The position numbers and the translations under genes are program-made. From Vibrio porteresiae DSM 19223 (GTDB lineage Bacteria > Pseudomonadota > Gammaproteobacteria > Enterobacterales > Vibrionaceae), in contig NZ_AP024895.1 of assembly GCF_024347055.1 (NCBI RefSeq), positions 1,240,001 to 1,304,000 of the forward strand: 64,000 nucleotides of DNA, in the 5' to 3' direction. Shown here one piece after another: positions 53,353-62,036 of this stretch. The first letter of the stretch is position 1. Each line of letters starts with the position of its first letter. Below the pieces are notes generated by a model that worked only from the letters and a program-made list of their open reading frames with translations, did no database searches and had not been told where the DNA came from.

Positions 53353-53895
53353 ATGAGTTCTCTATACGATATCGAAGTGGTTTCAATTGAAGGCAAAACA
53401 CAAAAATTGTCTGAATTTTCTGGTAAAGCACTTCTGATTGTTAACACTGCATCTGAGTGTGGTCTGACTCCACAATACGAAGCACTTGAAGCTCTTTACA
53501 ACGCTCGTAAAGAAGAAGGTCTAGTGGTACTTGGTTTCCCATGTAACCAATTTGGCGCACAAGAACCAGGTGAAGAAGCAGAGATCAAATCATTCTGTAC
53601 TGCTCGTTTTGGCGTAACATTCCCAATGTTCAGCAAAATTGAAGTGAATGGCGCAGGTCGTCACCCACTGTATCAAGCCCTATTTGCAGCGCAACCAGCA
53701 CGTACTACTGCTCCAGAAAGCGGTTTTGTTGAAAAGCTAAAAGGCTACGGCTTTGAAGCAAAAGATGGCGATGTTCTATGGAACTTTGAAAAATTCCTAG
53801 TGAACAAAGAAGGCCAAGTGGTAGGTCATTTTGCACCAGATATGACTCCTGACCACCCAATTCTAGTAGAAGCACTAGACAAAGTGCTTGCATAA
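53353..53895 (+). CDS. Glutathione peroxidase (BtuE/GpxA family)
   Basis: 180-aa peroxidase reducing hydroperoxides with glutathione or thioredoxin. The catalytic residue is Cys36 in NTASECGLTPQY (no selenocysteine), the tetrad Gln is Gln66 in FPCNQFG and the Trp is in VLWNFEKFL. The length is normal for bacterial Gpx. AAGGAAGAT precedes the ATG. Monocistronic, between the repeat cluster and a terminator. Confidence 0.94.
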   Translation: MSSLYDIEVVSIEGKTQKLSEFSGKALLIVNTASECGLTPQYEALEALYNARKEEGLVVLGFPCNQFGAQEPGEEAEIKSFCTARFGVTFPMFSKIEVNGAGRHPLYQALFAAQPARTTAPESGFVEKLKGYGFEAKDGDVLWNFEKFLVNKEGQVVGHFAPDMTPDHPILVEALDKVLA

Positions 53896-53935
53896 GCCTG
53901 ATTTACATGACCAATAGTGGTCAATAAAACAGCAA

Positions 53936-53967
53936 AAAACCGCGGTTGCAAGACCGCGGTTTTTTTG
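53936..53967 (+). terminator. Terminator after glutathione peroxidase
   Basis: ACCGCGGT/ACCGCGGT around TGCAAG has six or more A on one side and seven T on the other; probably bidirectional. Confidence 0.93.
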
Positions 53968-54046
53968 TCGTGATTCTCACTATGCAAGAAAGTGAAATCT
54001 CATATTCCAAAAATTTTGTGATCCATCTATCTTTTTGTTAAAAAAC

Positions 54047-54061
54047 GAGCGACAATCGCTC
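54047..54061 (+). other. Small hairpin upstream of the SotB-like gene
   Basis: GAGCG and CGCTC around ACAAT, 38 bp before the start codon; possible 5' leader structure. Confidence 0.3.
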
Positions 54062-54098
54062 CGTTTCTGGAACCGTTTCTTTTTTCTACTGAGTCGTT

Positions 54099-55289
54099 AT
54101 GAACCAAACTTTAGCATCGGCGCCACCTGTGACGCGCCATAGTCAGTATATGCGTGTGTTTGCACTCGGATTTAGTGGCTTCATTTTCAACACCACAGAA
54201 TTTGTCCCTGTTGGCTTGTTATCCGATATAGCGAAAGATTTTGATATTACAGCGGCTCATGCCGGCTGGATGTTGACCATCTATGCATGGATCGTCGCAT
54301 CCATGTCTCTACCTATGATGATGTTGACCAGTAAGATTGAGCGTAAAAAGCTGCTGATTGGCATTTTCATGTTGTTTATTGCTAGCCATGTGGCATCGGT
54401 CTTCGCTTGGAGTTTTGAATCACTGGTTGCCAGTCGTGTTGGTATTGCTTTTGCCCACGCTGTTTTCTGGTCGATTACCGCTTCTATTACCATCCGTGTT
54501 GCTCCTCCGGGTAAGAAAACCTTTGCTTTGAGTGTATTGGCAACAGGTACGTCGGTCGCGATGATCCTCGGTGTCCCAATGGGACGTATGGTCGGTCAAT
54601 GGTTTGGTTGGCGTGCTACGTTTGGTCTGATTGCGGTCGTGGCATTCATCGTGATGTTGCTGCTTATTCGCCTATTGCCACAGATGCCAAGTCTGTTTAA
54701 AGGCACCAGCAAAACCTTGCCACGCTTGCTGAAAAACCCAATGTTGATGGGCTTGTATTTGTTCATCTTCCTACTATTTACCGCGCACTACACTGCTTAT
54801 AGCTATATCGAACCATTTATGATGGAAGTAGGTAAAGTGAGTCCAAACTTCACTACGTTGTTGTTATTGGGCTTTGGCGGCGCTGGTATCTTGGGCAGTA
54901 TCGTCTTTAGCTACTGTGGTGAGAAACACAACACGTCGTTATTGGTGTGGAATTGTGTGGTGGTGATTATCTGTATGGCATTGTTGCTAGCCACCGTATT
55001 TAGTCCATGGGCCGTGATGACCGATGTGATTATTTGGGGTATTGCCTTGACGATCGTCACTCTTGCTATGCAGGTGAAGGTACTGAATATTGATGCAGAT
55101 GCATCTGACATGATTCAATCGATGTATTCAGGGATTATTAACCTTGGTATCGGGTCTGGTGCATTGATCGGTGCAAAAGTGATTCAGTGGTTTGAATTGA
55201 GTTGGGTTGGTTTTGCCGGGGTGATTTTCGCGGTTGTTGCGATTGCCTTTATGGTCTTTCTACTGCGTCGTTATCCAGCACTACGTTAA
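54099..55289 (+). CDS. SotB-like sugar efflux MFS transporter
   Basis: 396-aa major facilitator of the DHA1 group with twelve hydrophobic segments. The N-terminal GFSGFIFNTTEFVPVGLLSDIA and LATGTSVAMILGVPMGRMVGQ are diagnostic for the SotB/YdeA group, which exports arabinose and other sugars in E. coli. The substrate here is not known. The Shine-Dalgarno is weak (CTGAG). It ends at a strong terminator. Confidence 0.9.
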   Translation: MNQTLASAPPVTRHSQYMRVFALGFSGFIFNTTEFVPVGLLSDIAKDFDITAAHAGWMLTIYAWIVASMSLPMMMLTSKIERKKLLIGIFMLFIASHVASVFAWSFESLVASRVGIAFAHAVFWSITASITIRVAPPGKKTFALSVLATGTSVAMILGVPMGRMVGQWFGWRATFGLIAVVAFIVMLLLIRLLPQMPSLFKGTSKTLPRLLKNPMLMGLYLFIFLLFTAHYTAYSYIEPFMMEVGKVSPNFTTLLLLGFGGAGILGSIVFSYCGEKHNTSLLVWNCVVVIICMALLLATVFSPWAVMTDVIIWGIALTIVTLAMQVKVLNIDADASDMIQSMYSGIINLGIGSGALIGAKVIQWFELSWVGFAGVIFAVVAIAFMVFLLRRYPALR

Positions 55290-55307
55290 TTCATTGAATG
55301 AAATAAC

Positions 55308-55338
55308 AAAAAAGCGCCACATCCTGTGGCGCTTTTTT
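55308..55338 (+). terminator. Terminator after the SotB-like gene
   Basis: AAAAAAGCGCCAC/GTGGCGCTTTTTT around ATCCT; bidirectional by base composition. The remainder of 55339-55554 shows no gene. Confidence 0.93.
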
Positions 55339-55554
55339 ATTGAGCCAGTGAAAGGCGATCCCGAATCTTGGGGAGGCTGGAATCACTTTCCACTGGCGAC
55401 AATTAGATTACCTATAAATTTTTAAGATAGCAACGATTATCATTTATATTAAGTTATGCTTATTTATCCATAATAAATGCATCAGCCAAGCATATAAAAC
55501 ATTATTCTTATTGTGGATTTTGCATCGCGAATTAAGTATAGCATAGGAATGAAA

Positions 55555-56559
55555 TTACGATGCCTGACGAGTCGACTCACGACTCACTAATATACCTGGA
55601 TAGGTTTTGTGCGTGATAGCCGCAGGTTGTTTCAAACTACGTTGAATGGCTATTTGCATCGCATCATGGGTGAGATCTTGGATTGGCAGTGAGACACTAG
55701 AAAGGCTTGGCAGGGCATAAGCGGCGGCGGGTTCATTATCAATACCAATGACGGAAATATCTTGTGGCACCGCGTAACCTGCATCGTGCAGTGCTCGAAT
55801 TGCGCCTAGCGCCATGTCGTCATTACACGCAAAAATGGCACTAAAGGGGCGTCCGGATTTAAGCAGTTTTTGCGCACATTGATAGCCCGTCTCTAGCGTA
55901 TTCTCTCCTTCGGCAAACCATTCTTGATAAGCGGGAAGTCCAGCCTGTTTTAGGGCGTCAAGGTATGCGTGATAACGTAATCGGCCAGTTTCACTTGCAA
56001 GGGGCGAGGAGATACAGGCGATTGATTGATGTCCTAAATCCAATAAATGCTGCAGCGCAATCGCTGCCAGTTGAGTCTGTTCTAAACCAAAACTGTGCAC
56101 ATTACTGAGGTGAAGTTGGCGATTGAGGATGATTAACGGGACGCCTAAATCTTGCTGACAATCATGCAGTTGCGCTGGAGTGAGGTGACGGCTATAGAGC
56201 AAAATGGCATCGCAGCGTTGCATGGCCAATGTCGCTAGTGCCTCTTGTTCACCTGCAGCGCTGTTTTTACTGCTGACGACCAACAACTTTTTGTTTGCCC
56301 GTTGGGCGGATTGCTCCGCTTCACACAAAATGGTGCCGAAATAGTTACTCTGAAACTGCGGTAAAATCAGACCAATTGAGTTAGAAACGTTGGTTGCGAG
56401 CGCTTGCGCGACCGAACTTGGATGATAATTGAGGGTCTTCATGGCGCTGAGAACCTTTTCACGGGTGCTCTCTTTGACTTGCCCACTCGCATTGATTACC
56501 CGCGATACGGTCGCTTTGGATAATCCAGTTAGGTTACAAACGTCAGTGATGGTTGCCAT
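55555..56559 (-). CDS. LacI-family repressor, AscG-like
   Basis: 334-aa regulator. The LacI helix-turn-helix is ITDVCNLTGLSKATVSRVIN (3-22), followed by a hinge region (VAQALATN) and a periplasmic-binding-like sensor domain (about 60-330). It lies 164 bp downstream of the 6-phospho-beta-glucosidase gene on the same strand, with paired TGTAACCGGTT operators ahead of that gene. AscG in E. coli represses ascFB for beta-glucosides, so the same role is likely. No EII transporter gene is adjacent. Confidence 0.85.
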   Translation of the reverse strand: MATITDVCNLTGLSKATVSRVINASGQVKESTREKVLSAMKTLNYHPSSVAQALATNVSNSIGLILPQFQSNYFGTILCEAEQSAQRANKKLLVVSSKNSAAGEQEALATLAMQRCDAILLYSRHLTPAQLHDCQQDLGVPLIILNRQLHLSNVHSFGLEQTQLAAIALQHLLDLGHQSIACISSPLASETGRLRYHAYLDALKQAGLPAYQEWFAEGENTLETGYQCAQKLLKSGRPFSAIFACNDDMALGAIRALHDAGYAVPQDISVIGIDNEPAAAYALPSLSSVSLPIQDLTHDAMQIAIQRSLKQPAAITHKTYPGILVSRESTRQAS

Positions 56560-56723
56560 GGAGACTCCTAATTAATATCGCCACCCAGAGAGATAGGGTG
56601 GCGAGTGTAGCAGATTTTCTTCATCCTTGAGGAAAGAGATCAATACCTTGCCAATCAAACGCTTGATAAAACCCAACTGAGCTTTTGCGCTTTGCTGGTG
56701 GTCATCTCTTTTAATAACGGTAA

Positions 56724-58157
56724 TTAGATTTCTTGACCGTTGCTACGTATGACGTTTTGGTACCAGAAGAAACTCTTCTTCTTCGAGCGAGCCATCGTAC
56801 CTGTGCCGTCATCGTGTTTGTCGACGTAGATAAAACCGTAGCGTTTTTTGTATTCACCCGTGGTGAAAGAGACGCAGTCGATACAGCCCCAAGGGGTGTA
56901 TCCCATGACTGGCACACCATCGAGTTCAACCGCTTTCTTCACTTCACGGATATGTTCTGCAAGATATTCAATACGATAGTCATCGTTAATTGAACCATCG
57001 GCTTCCACAGTATCGACAGCACCTAGGCCGTTTTCAACAATGAAAATCGGTTTTTGATAACGTTCATACAGTTCTGATAACGCGTAACGTAGGCCTTGTG
57101 GATCCACTTGCCATCCCCAGTCTGAGGCTGGTAGGTAAGGGTTCAATCGACTTTCGCCAAATAGGCTGTCAGATTGACCTTCAACAGGTTGTGCAGACAC
57201 GATATTGGTCATGTAGTAGCTGATGGCAAGATAGTCGGAGCAGCCTTGGCGTAGAATCTCGGCATCGCCTTCTTCCATTACCACTTCAATGCCTTTACGT
57301 TCCCACTCTTTCAGCAAGTAAGTTGGGTAGTAACCACGAACTTGAACATCACTGAATAGGTATTTTTGACGCATCATATCTTGCGCTTTTAACAGATCTT
57401 CAGGGCGGCATGATGCAGGGTAGAGTGGCATCATGTGAATCATGCTACCAATCTGCATGCTTGGGTTGATCTCATGACCGAGTTTGACCACTTTCGCGTG
57501 TGCCACAAATTGGTGGTGAGCGACTTGGAAAAGCGTCTGTTCTGGTTTTTCATGGTCAACGTAAATAACGCCAGAATTACAGTAGCCAAATAAAGGTGCA
57601 CGCCAGTTAGCTTGGTTATTGATCTCGTTAAAAGTGATCCAATATTTCACTTTGTGCTGGTAACGTTTGAGTACCACTTCAGAGAATTTAACGAAGAAGT
57701 CGATCACTTTACGGTTAGTCCAACCACCATACTCTTTTACCAAATGGTGTGGCATTTCGAAGTGAGATAGGGTGATGACTGGCTCGATACCGTATTTAAG
57801 TAACTCATCAAACATGTCATCGTAGAATTGTAGGCCAGCTTCGTTTGGCGTCTCTTCATCACCCAATGGGAAAATACGCGTCCAAGCGATCGAAGTACGA
57901 AAACATTTAAAGCCCATTTCCGCGAACAAGGCGATGTCTTGTTTGTAATGACCATAGAAATCAACGGCTTCATGGTTAGGGTAGAATTTATCGCTCTCTA
58001 CTGTTTCAGTAATAACGCGAGGAACGCCGTGTGCACCTTTGGTTAATACATCAACAATACTTGGGCCTTTGCCTTGAGCATTCCAGCCACCTTCTACTTG
58101 GTGAGCTGCTACTGCGCCACCCCACAAAAAATCATCAGGAAAACCTAATTTGGACAT
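56724..58157 (-). CDS. 6-phospho-beta-glucosidase (GH1), AscB-like
   Basis: 477-aa glycoside hydrolase family 1 enzyme cleaving phosphorylated beta-glucosides such as salicin or cellobiose phosphate. The acid/base Glu is Glu178 in WITFNEIN and the nucleophile is Glu375 in IFIVENGLGAVD. The phosphate-binding region near the C-terminus (GEYKKRYGFIYVD) supports a 6-phospho substrate. AGAGG precedes the ATG. A pair of AscG-like operators lies 78-104 bp upstream. Confidence 0.92.
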   Translation of the reverse strand: MSKLGFPDDFLWGGAVAAHQVEGGWNAQGKGPSIVDVLTKGAHGVPRVITETVESDKFYPNHEAVDFYGHYKQDIALFAEMGFKCFRTSIAWTRIFPLGDEETPNEAGLQFYDDMFDELLKYGIEPVITLSHFEMPHHLVKEYGGWTNRKVIDFFVKFSEVVLKRYQHKVKYWITFNEINNQANWRAPLFGYCNSGVIYVDHEKPEQTLFQVAHHQFVAHAKVVKLGHEINPSMQIGSMIHMMPLYPASCRPEDLLKAQDMMRQKYLFSDVQVRGYYPTYLLKEWERKGIEVVMEEGDAEILRQGCSDYLAISYYMTNIVSAQPVEGQSDSLFGESRLNPYLPASDWGWQVDPQGLRYALSELYERYQKPIFIVENGLGAVDTVEADGSINDDYRIEYLAEHIREVKKAVELDGVPVMGYTPWGCIDCVSFTTGEYKKRYGFIYVDKHDDGTGTMARSKKKSFFWYQNVIRSNGQEI

Positions 58158-58234
58158 TGAACACCTCTGTTACGCGACAATCGATCGCTATCTAGATTGG
58201 ATTGCTTATGATTGTAGATCATTTTTTTGATTAT

Positions 58235-58261
58235 TGTAACCGGTTTCTGTAACCGGTTACA
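58235..58261 (-). promoter_or_regulatory. Tandem AscG/LacI-type operators
   Basis: TGTAACCGGTTTCT (58235-58248) overlaps by one T the perfect palindrome TGTAACCGGTTACA (58248-58261). A further half site, GTAAACGGTAAC, is near 58324. AACCGGTT is the core of LacI/GalR-type operators, consistent with the adjacent repressor gene. Confidence 0.75.
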
Positions 58262-58338
58262 AAAGTACAGAAATACCAGCTATTTGTGGTCAGAGAGACT
58301 ATGGTTTAATGTTTAATTGTGTTGTAAACGGTAACGAA

Positions 58339-58366
58339 AATGCCCTCAAAAGAGGGCATTATTGTC
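58339..58366 (-). terminator. Terminator after the pirin gene
   Basis: AATGCCCTC/GAGGGCATT with an AAAA loop is followed by TTTT on the minus strand. It lies 43 bp past the pirin stop. Confidence 0.75.
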
Positions 58367-58402
58367 ATTAATGAATAGAGTGGCTCGTATTGAGTTGACC
58401 AC

Positions 58403-59098
58403 TTATGGCAGATCAAACAGCAGTGCAAGAATAGGCTGTGTTCCGACATTGACCAGATCCAATGCACACTCTTCGGCAATTTTGGCTCCATCGCCGGGTT
58501 GAAGCTTGATGCCATTGATCTCAAGTTCGCCAGTAATCAAATGGACGTAAACACGACGGCCATGTTCTACGGCAAAACGCTGCTGAGTCTCTTGCGCTAA
58601 CGTCACTTGGTAAATGGTCGCGTTTTGTTTAATGATGAAAGAGCCGTCATGACCATCTGGTGAGGCAATCGGCACAAAACCTTGGCGAGTTTCGAAGGGT
58701 TTTTGTTGATAGCCCGGCTCTGTGTCTTGCACATTAGGTTCAACCCAGATTTGCAAAAAATGTAGGGAATCTTGTTGTGATGCGTTGAACTCACTGTGAT
58801 AGATACCACGACCAGCGGACATTAACTGAAACTCACCTTGTGGCAGGGTTTCAATATTGCCAGTGCTGTCTTTATGGGCAATAGTACCATCTAATACAAA
58901 ACTCAAAATTTCCATATTACGATGCCCATGAGTAGCAAAGCCTGCTCCTGGTTGTACCGTATCATCGTTAATGACTCGCAGCGCGGAAAATCCCATGTGG
59001 TGAGGGTCGTAATACTGGCCGAACGAGAATGAGTGGTAGCTATTGAGCCAACCCATATCCACATTACCTCTGTCATGCGCGGCACGAATTTCTATCAT
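58403..59098 (-). CDS. Pirin-family protein
   Basis: 231-aa bicupin of the pirin/YhhW family. Metal ligands are His57 and His59 (FATHGHRNMEILSF), His101 and Glu103 (HSEFN). Family members act as quercetin 2,3-dioxygenases or redox sensors; the role here is unknown. The second cupin (about 140-230) lacks metal ligands, as usual. Monocistronic; nothing is seen in the 59099-59249 gap. Confidence 0.9.
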   Translation of the reverse strand: MIEIRAAHDRGNVDMGWLNSYHSFSFGQYYDPHHMGFSALRVINDDTVQPGAGFATHGHRNMEILSFVLDGTIAHKDSTGNIETLPQGEFQLMSAGRGIYHSEFNASQQDSLHFLQIWVEPNVQDTEPGYQQKPFETRQGFVPIASPDGHDGSFIIKQNATIYQVTLAQETQQRFAVEHGRRVYVHLITGELEINGIKLQPGDGAKIAEECALDLVNVGTQPILALLFDLP

Positions 59099-59249
59099 AA
59101 GATGTCCTTACAGTGGTCAAAAACGTTTGTTTGCCGAGCGATGCCATGTCACTCAGCAAAAATATCAAGCGCAGTTTAGCCAGTCCTTACGGGGGATAAC
59201 ACTGGGTTCCCCCGTTGAGGTCCATCAAAAAATTTGAACATGTCACCGA

Positions 59250-60173
59250 TTAATATGGGTGTCTTTCGATGTTCATTTTTAACCGTTTACTTAGTGTCGC
59301 CTCATCCAGATGATAGAGAATGTCTAACATCTCCCCAGCCAGAAAACCGGGTCCATCACATTGCTCGGCGGCAATTTCTCCGACGACGCCCCAAATTGCC
59401 GCAGCAGCTAAACCGCTGCACTCACCGACGGCAGCAAAAGCGCCAGTGAGTGAACTTAATGCGCAGCCTAAGCCAGTAACGTAAGGCATGATTGGCGAAC
59501 CATTAGTTAAATAATAGTCGTGATTTTGGGTAACGATAATATCCGTCGCTCCAGAAATAGACACATCCGTTTGATATTGCTCACGAATTTGATGAGCCGC
59601 TCCAAGGGCACTCAGTGTTGAATCTTGGCTATCCACCCCTTTATTACCTCGGGGACATTCATCAATAGAAGGTGTGTGTCCCGCTAACGGATATCCTTCT
59701 GCTGAGTTATCTAGTGGTGTGTGTCCCGCTAACGGATATCCTTCTGCTGAGTTATCTAATGGTGTGTGTCCCGCTAACGCAATCACTTCTGATGCGTTGG
59801 CTCGAAGGGTGAGGTGGCAGGCGAGTGAGGCGAAGTAGCGGCTCACTTTGGTGCGATAGGTGCTGGCTCCACAACCTACAGGGTCGAGTACGATGGGAGT
59901 ATGGTGTTGGTTTGCGCATTCAATGGCGTATTCCATCTGTGCGACGCGTTTCTCATCGAGTGTGCCGATATTGACCACTAGCGCTCCAGCCAATGGCATC
60001 AGCTCAGCCATCTCTTGGCGAGAATGGGCCATGATTGGGGATGCGCCTAACGCCAAAAGACTATTAGCGCAAAGATTCATGACCACATCGTTGGTCATGT
60101 TGATGACCAACGGACGTTCGCGGCGCACTGTTGCAAGAAAATCAGCAATTTGTTTAATGTTCATAGGATTCAT
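59250..60173 (-). CDS. thiM: Hydroxyethylthiazole kinase ThiM with repeat-derived insertion
   Basis: 307-aa kinase salvaging 4-methyl-5-hydroxyethylthiazole for thiamine synthesis. Conserved stretches are intact: VINMTNDVVMNLCANSLLALGASPIM, LDPVGCGAS, LRANASEV and GLGCALSSLTGAF. Between NASEVIALAG and GNKGVDSQDS it carries an insertion at about 136-176 made of LAGHTPLDNSAEGYP units, encoded by 45-bp tandem copies of the dispersed repeat. Usual ThiM is about 262-270 aa; the excess is near 45 residues. The site is the loop after the NASE motif, so a folded, active enzyme is plausible but not certain. It overlaps thiD by 4 bp and has GGAGG upstream. Confidence 0.93.
   Translation of the reverse strand: MNPMNIKQIADFLATVRRERPLVINMTNDVVMNLCANSLLALGASPIMAHSRQEMAELMPLAGALVVNIGTLDEKRVAQMEYAIECANQHHTPIVLDPVGCGASTYRTKVSRYFASLACHLTLRANASEVIALAGHTPLDNSAEGYPLAGHTPLDNSAEGYPLAGHTPSIDECPRGNKGVDSQDSTLSALGAAHQIREQYQTDVSISGATDIIVTQNHDYYLTNGSPIMPYVTGLGCALSSLTGAFAAVGECSGLAAAAIWGVVGEIAAEQCDGPGFLAGEMLDILYHLDEATLSKRLKMNIERHPY
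59671..59779 (-). repeat. 45-bp in-frame tandem array of the dispersed repeat within thiM
   Basis: Copies of GGTGTGTGTCCCGCTAACG begin at 59671, 59716 and 59761, exactly 45 bp apart. Units 1 and 2 differ at one base; unit 3 keeps the first 19 bases and then joins the native thiM sequence. 45 bp equals 15 codons, so the frame is preserved. Confidence 0.93.
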
Positions 60174-61039
60174 AACGCCTCCGCATAGTCGGCATTGGCC
60201 ACTGGTGTGGCGTTGTAAGCATAAAAGTGATGAACAGGGCCGTGACCATGACCCACTTGGAGTCGATGACTGTGGCGTAGCGCTTCAGTGAGATAAACTT
60301 TCGCTGTTGCGATCGCTTGTTCGAGCGAGCAGCCCAGTGCTAACTGAGTTGCAATCGCGGCAGAAAGCGTACAACCCGTGCCGTGGGTATTGTGGGTAGT
60401 AATGCGTGGGCCGTTAAAGGTGGTGATCTTGTCGTGGTGGATCAGGTAATCATTCGCATAATGAGCATCGTCGCTGTGACCCCCTTTGAGCAAGATAGGA
60501 TAGTCAAAGCGTGTTAGGGCAGAGCGGAGGTTCTCAACGCTGGTGTAATGGAATGGTTTGTCGACCATGATCGCCGCTTCGTAAAAATTGGGGGTCACTA
60601 GCGAAGCTAAGGGAAACAGGGTTTGACATAAGGTGTTAATCGCATCTGGAGAAACTAACTGATCGCCGCTGGTTGCTACCATCACCGGATCGATCACCAC
60701 ATGTTTGATAGCATATTGCTGCAGTTTTGCCGCAACGGCTTCCATAATGGCAATATTAGGCAGCATGCCTATTTTTATCGCATCAATACGGATATCTGAA
60801 AGCACCGCATCAAGCTGCGCGGCAACACTTTGTGGTGGAATGGGATGAATATGAGTGACGCCGCAACTATTTTGCGCTGTTACTGCGGTGATAACGCTAC
60901 AAGCAAACCCACCATTTGCGCTAATGGTTTTGATATCGGCTTGAATACCGGCGCCGCCACCACTATCAGACCCTGCTATGGTCAGAATGTTAGGTAGGGG
61001 AGATGGGGTAGATAAAGAAATGTCTGTTTTAGAGTTCAT
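60170..61039 (-). CDS. thiD: Hydroxymethylpyrimidine kinase/phosphomethylpyrimidine kinase ThiD
   Basis: 289-aa ribokinase-fold enzyme phosphorylating HMP twice for thiamine synthesis. ILTIAGSDSGGGAGIQADIKT near residue 18 and the catalytic HGTGCTLSAAIATQL region are diagnostic. The start at 61039 (MNSKTDIS) has GAGGAG seven bases upstream; the open frame to 61144 would run into the riboswitch and is rejected. It is followed by thiM (4-bp overlap); no thiE is adjacent in the window. Confidence 0.94.
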   Translation of the reverse strand: MNSKTDISLSTPSPLPNILTIAGSDSGGGAGIQADIKTISANGGFACSVITAVTAQNSCGVTHIHPIPPQSVAAQLDAVLSDIRIDAIKIGMLPNIAIMEAVAAKLQQYAIKHVVIDPVMVATSGDQLVSPDAINTLCQTLFPLASLVTPNFYEAAIMVDKPFHYTSVENLRSALTRFDYPILLKGGHSDDAHYANDYLIHHDKITTFNGPRITTHNTHGTGCTLSAAIATQLALGCSLEQAIATAKVYLTEALRHSHRLQVGHGHGPVHHFYAYNATPVANADYAEAL

Positions 61040-61144
61040 GGTTGTGCTCCTCAACATGACATGAGGAACCAACCTAAGGCACAAAGACCCTAGTGATTGT
61101 CGTTGGAAAATGATCGGTAAATGGATCGCGCCGCAGACTCTCAT

Positions 61145-61221
61145 AGTTCCCTACGTCAGTGTTAACTGAATCAGGTTCAACGGGTCTCGCAAAGCGATCT
61201 CAGCCAAATGGCACCCCGACT
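61145..61221 (-). promoter_or_regulatory. TPP riboswitch (THI element)
   Basis: On the minus strand the conserved THI-box segments occur in order: GGGGTGCC, GGCTGAGA, ACCCGTTGAACCTGAT, and then ACGTAGGGAAC. It lies 106 bp upstream of thiD, so thiamine pyrophosphate should repress the thiD-thiM operon. Confidence 0.95.
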
Positions 61222-61331
61222 ATCGGCTTTTATCCTAACAACTTAGATCAAATTAGCAATCAATTAATCACACCTATTGTTGAGTGTTACCTATCAAGGA
61301 ACGACTCAAGCAAGCAAAGCAACGCACGCGG

Positions 61332-61931
61332 TTATTTTTTGTAAAGACACAGAAACGCTTCGACCGCTTTATCGACGGTTTCGCGAATCTGTTTATCCGT
61401 TGGCATCTCGATAGCCCTTAGAGCGTAAGGTTCGAAGTGCTCTGCGGTTAATAGCCCTTTTAACTGCATTGCCGCATACCAAGGGTCCGCTTGGCGTAAA
61501 GTGCCGCGTTCCATTTGATGACGTAAATAGCCACTAAGATGAATCCAGCCTTTCTTTGGTCCATTTTCATAAAAATGACGGCCGATCGATGAGCGTTCTG
61601 CTTCATTGATCGCCATGCGGTAAATCGCCATTAAATCTGGCTTTAATACCGATTGCAGAAAATTAAAGCCAAATTCTGGCAAAGCCACATGAATATCATC
61701 TTGGTGCTCTAGAGAGACAAAGGCGTTCTCAATCTGCTCGGTCGCAGAAGACTCCATCACCGCGGCGAAGATTTCTTCTTTAGAATTGAAGTAGTTGTAG
61801 AGCGTTGCCTTTGAGCCTCCAAGCTGCTTGGCAATATACGACATGGATGTCTGCTCAAATCCTTGTTGGGTAAAAGAATCCTTCGCTATGTCCAATATAG
61901 CTTGCCTTTTTTCTTCGCTTTTTACTCGCAT
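61332..61931 (-). CDS. TetR-family transcriptional repressor
   Basis: 199-aa TetR/AcrR regulator. The helix-turn-helix (about 25-50) reads TSMSYIAKQLGGSKATLYNYF; the C-terminal ligand domain spans about 70-195. It is divergent from an efflux operon across 105 bp, with a pseudo-palindrome in between, so it probably represses the pump and itself. The inducer is unknown. Confidence 0.9.
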   Translation of the reverse strand: MRVKSEEKRQAILDIAKDSFTQQGFEQTSMSYIAKQLGGSKATLYNYFNSKEEIFAAVMESSATEQIENAFVSLEHQDDIHVALPEFGFNFLQSVLKPDLMAIYRMAINEAERSSIGRHFYENGPKKGWIHLSGYLRHQMERGTLRQADPWYAAMQLKGLLTAEHFEPYALRAIEMPTDKQIRETVDKAVEAFLCLYKK

Positions 61932-62000
61932 CGGCTACTCGTGTCCTATCAGAAATTGTGGATAAGTTTCGCTTGACGAACGATCAAAGTCAAGAGTATA

Positions 62001-62015
62001 ACTGTACGGTACGGT
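62001..62015. promoter_or_regulatory. Candidate TetR-family operator
   Basis: ACTGTAC-G-GTACGGT is a 15-base pseudo-palindrome with one mismatch in the divergent promoter region. Its position and symmetry suit a TetR dimer. Confidence 0.55.
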
Positions 62016-62036
62016 TTAGTTATAAGGTAATTTAGC

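Noticed and set aside
55420..55450. Fur-box-like sequence around GATTATCATT
   Set aside because: Only about half the consensus is present and no gene starts nearby.
59671..59779. CRISPR-like array in thiM
   Set aside because: Only three units, no variable spacers (the 45-bp unit is repeated whole) and no cas genes; it lies in frame inside a coding gene.
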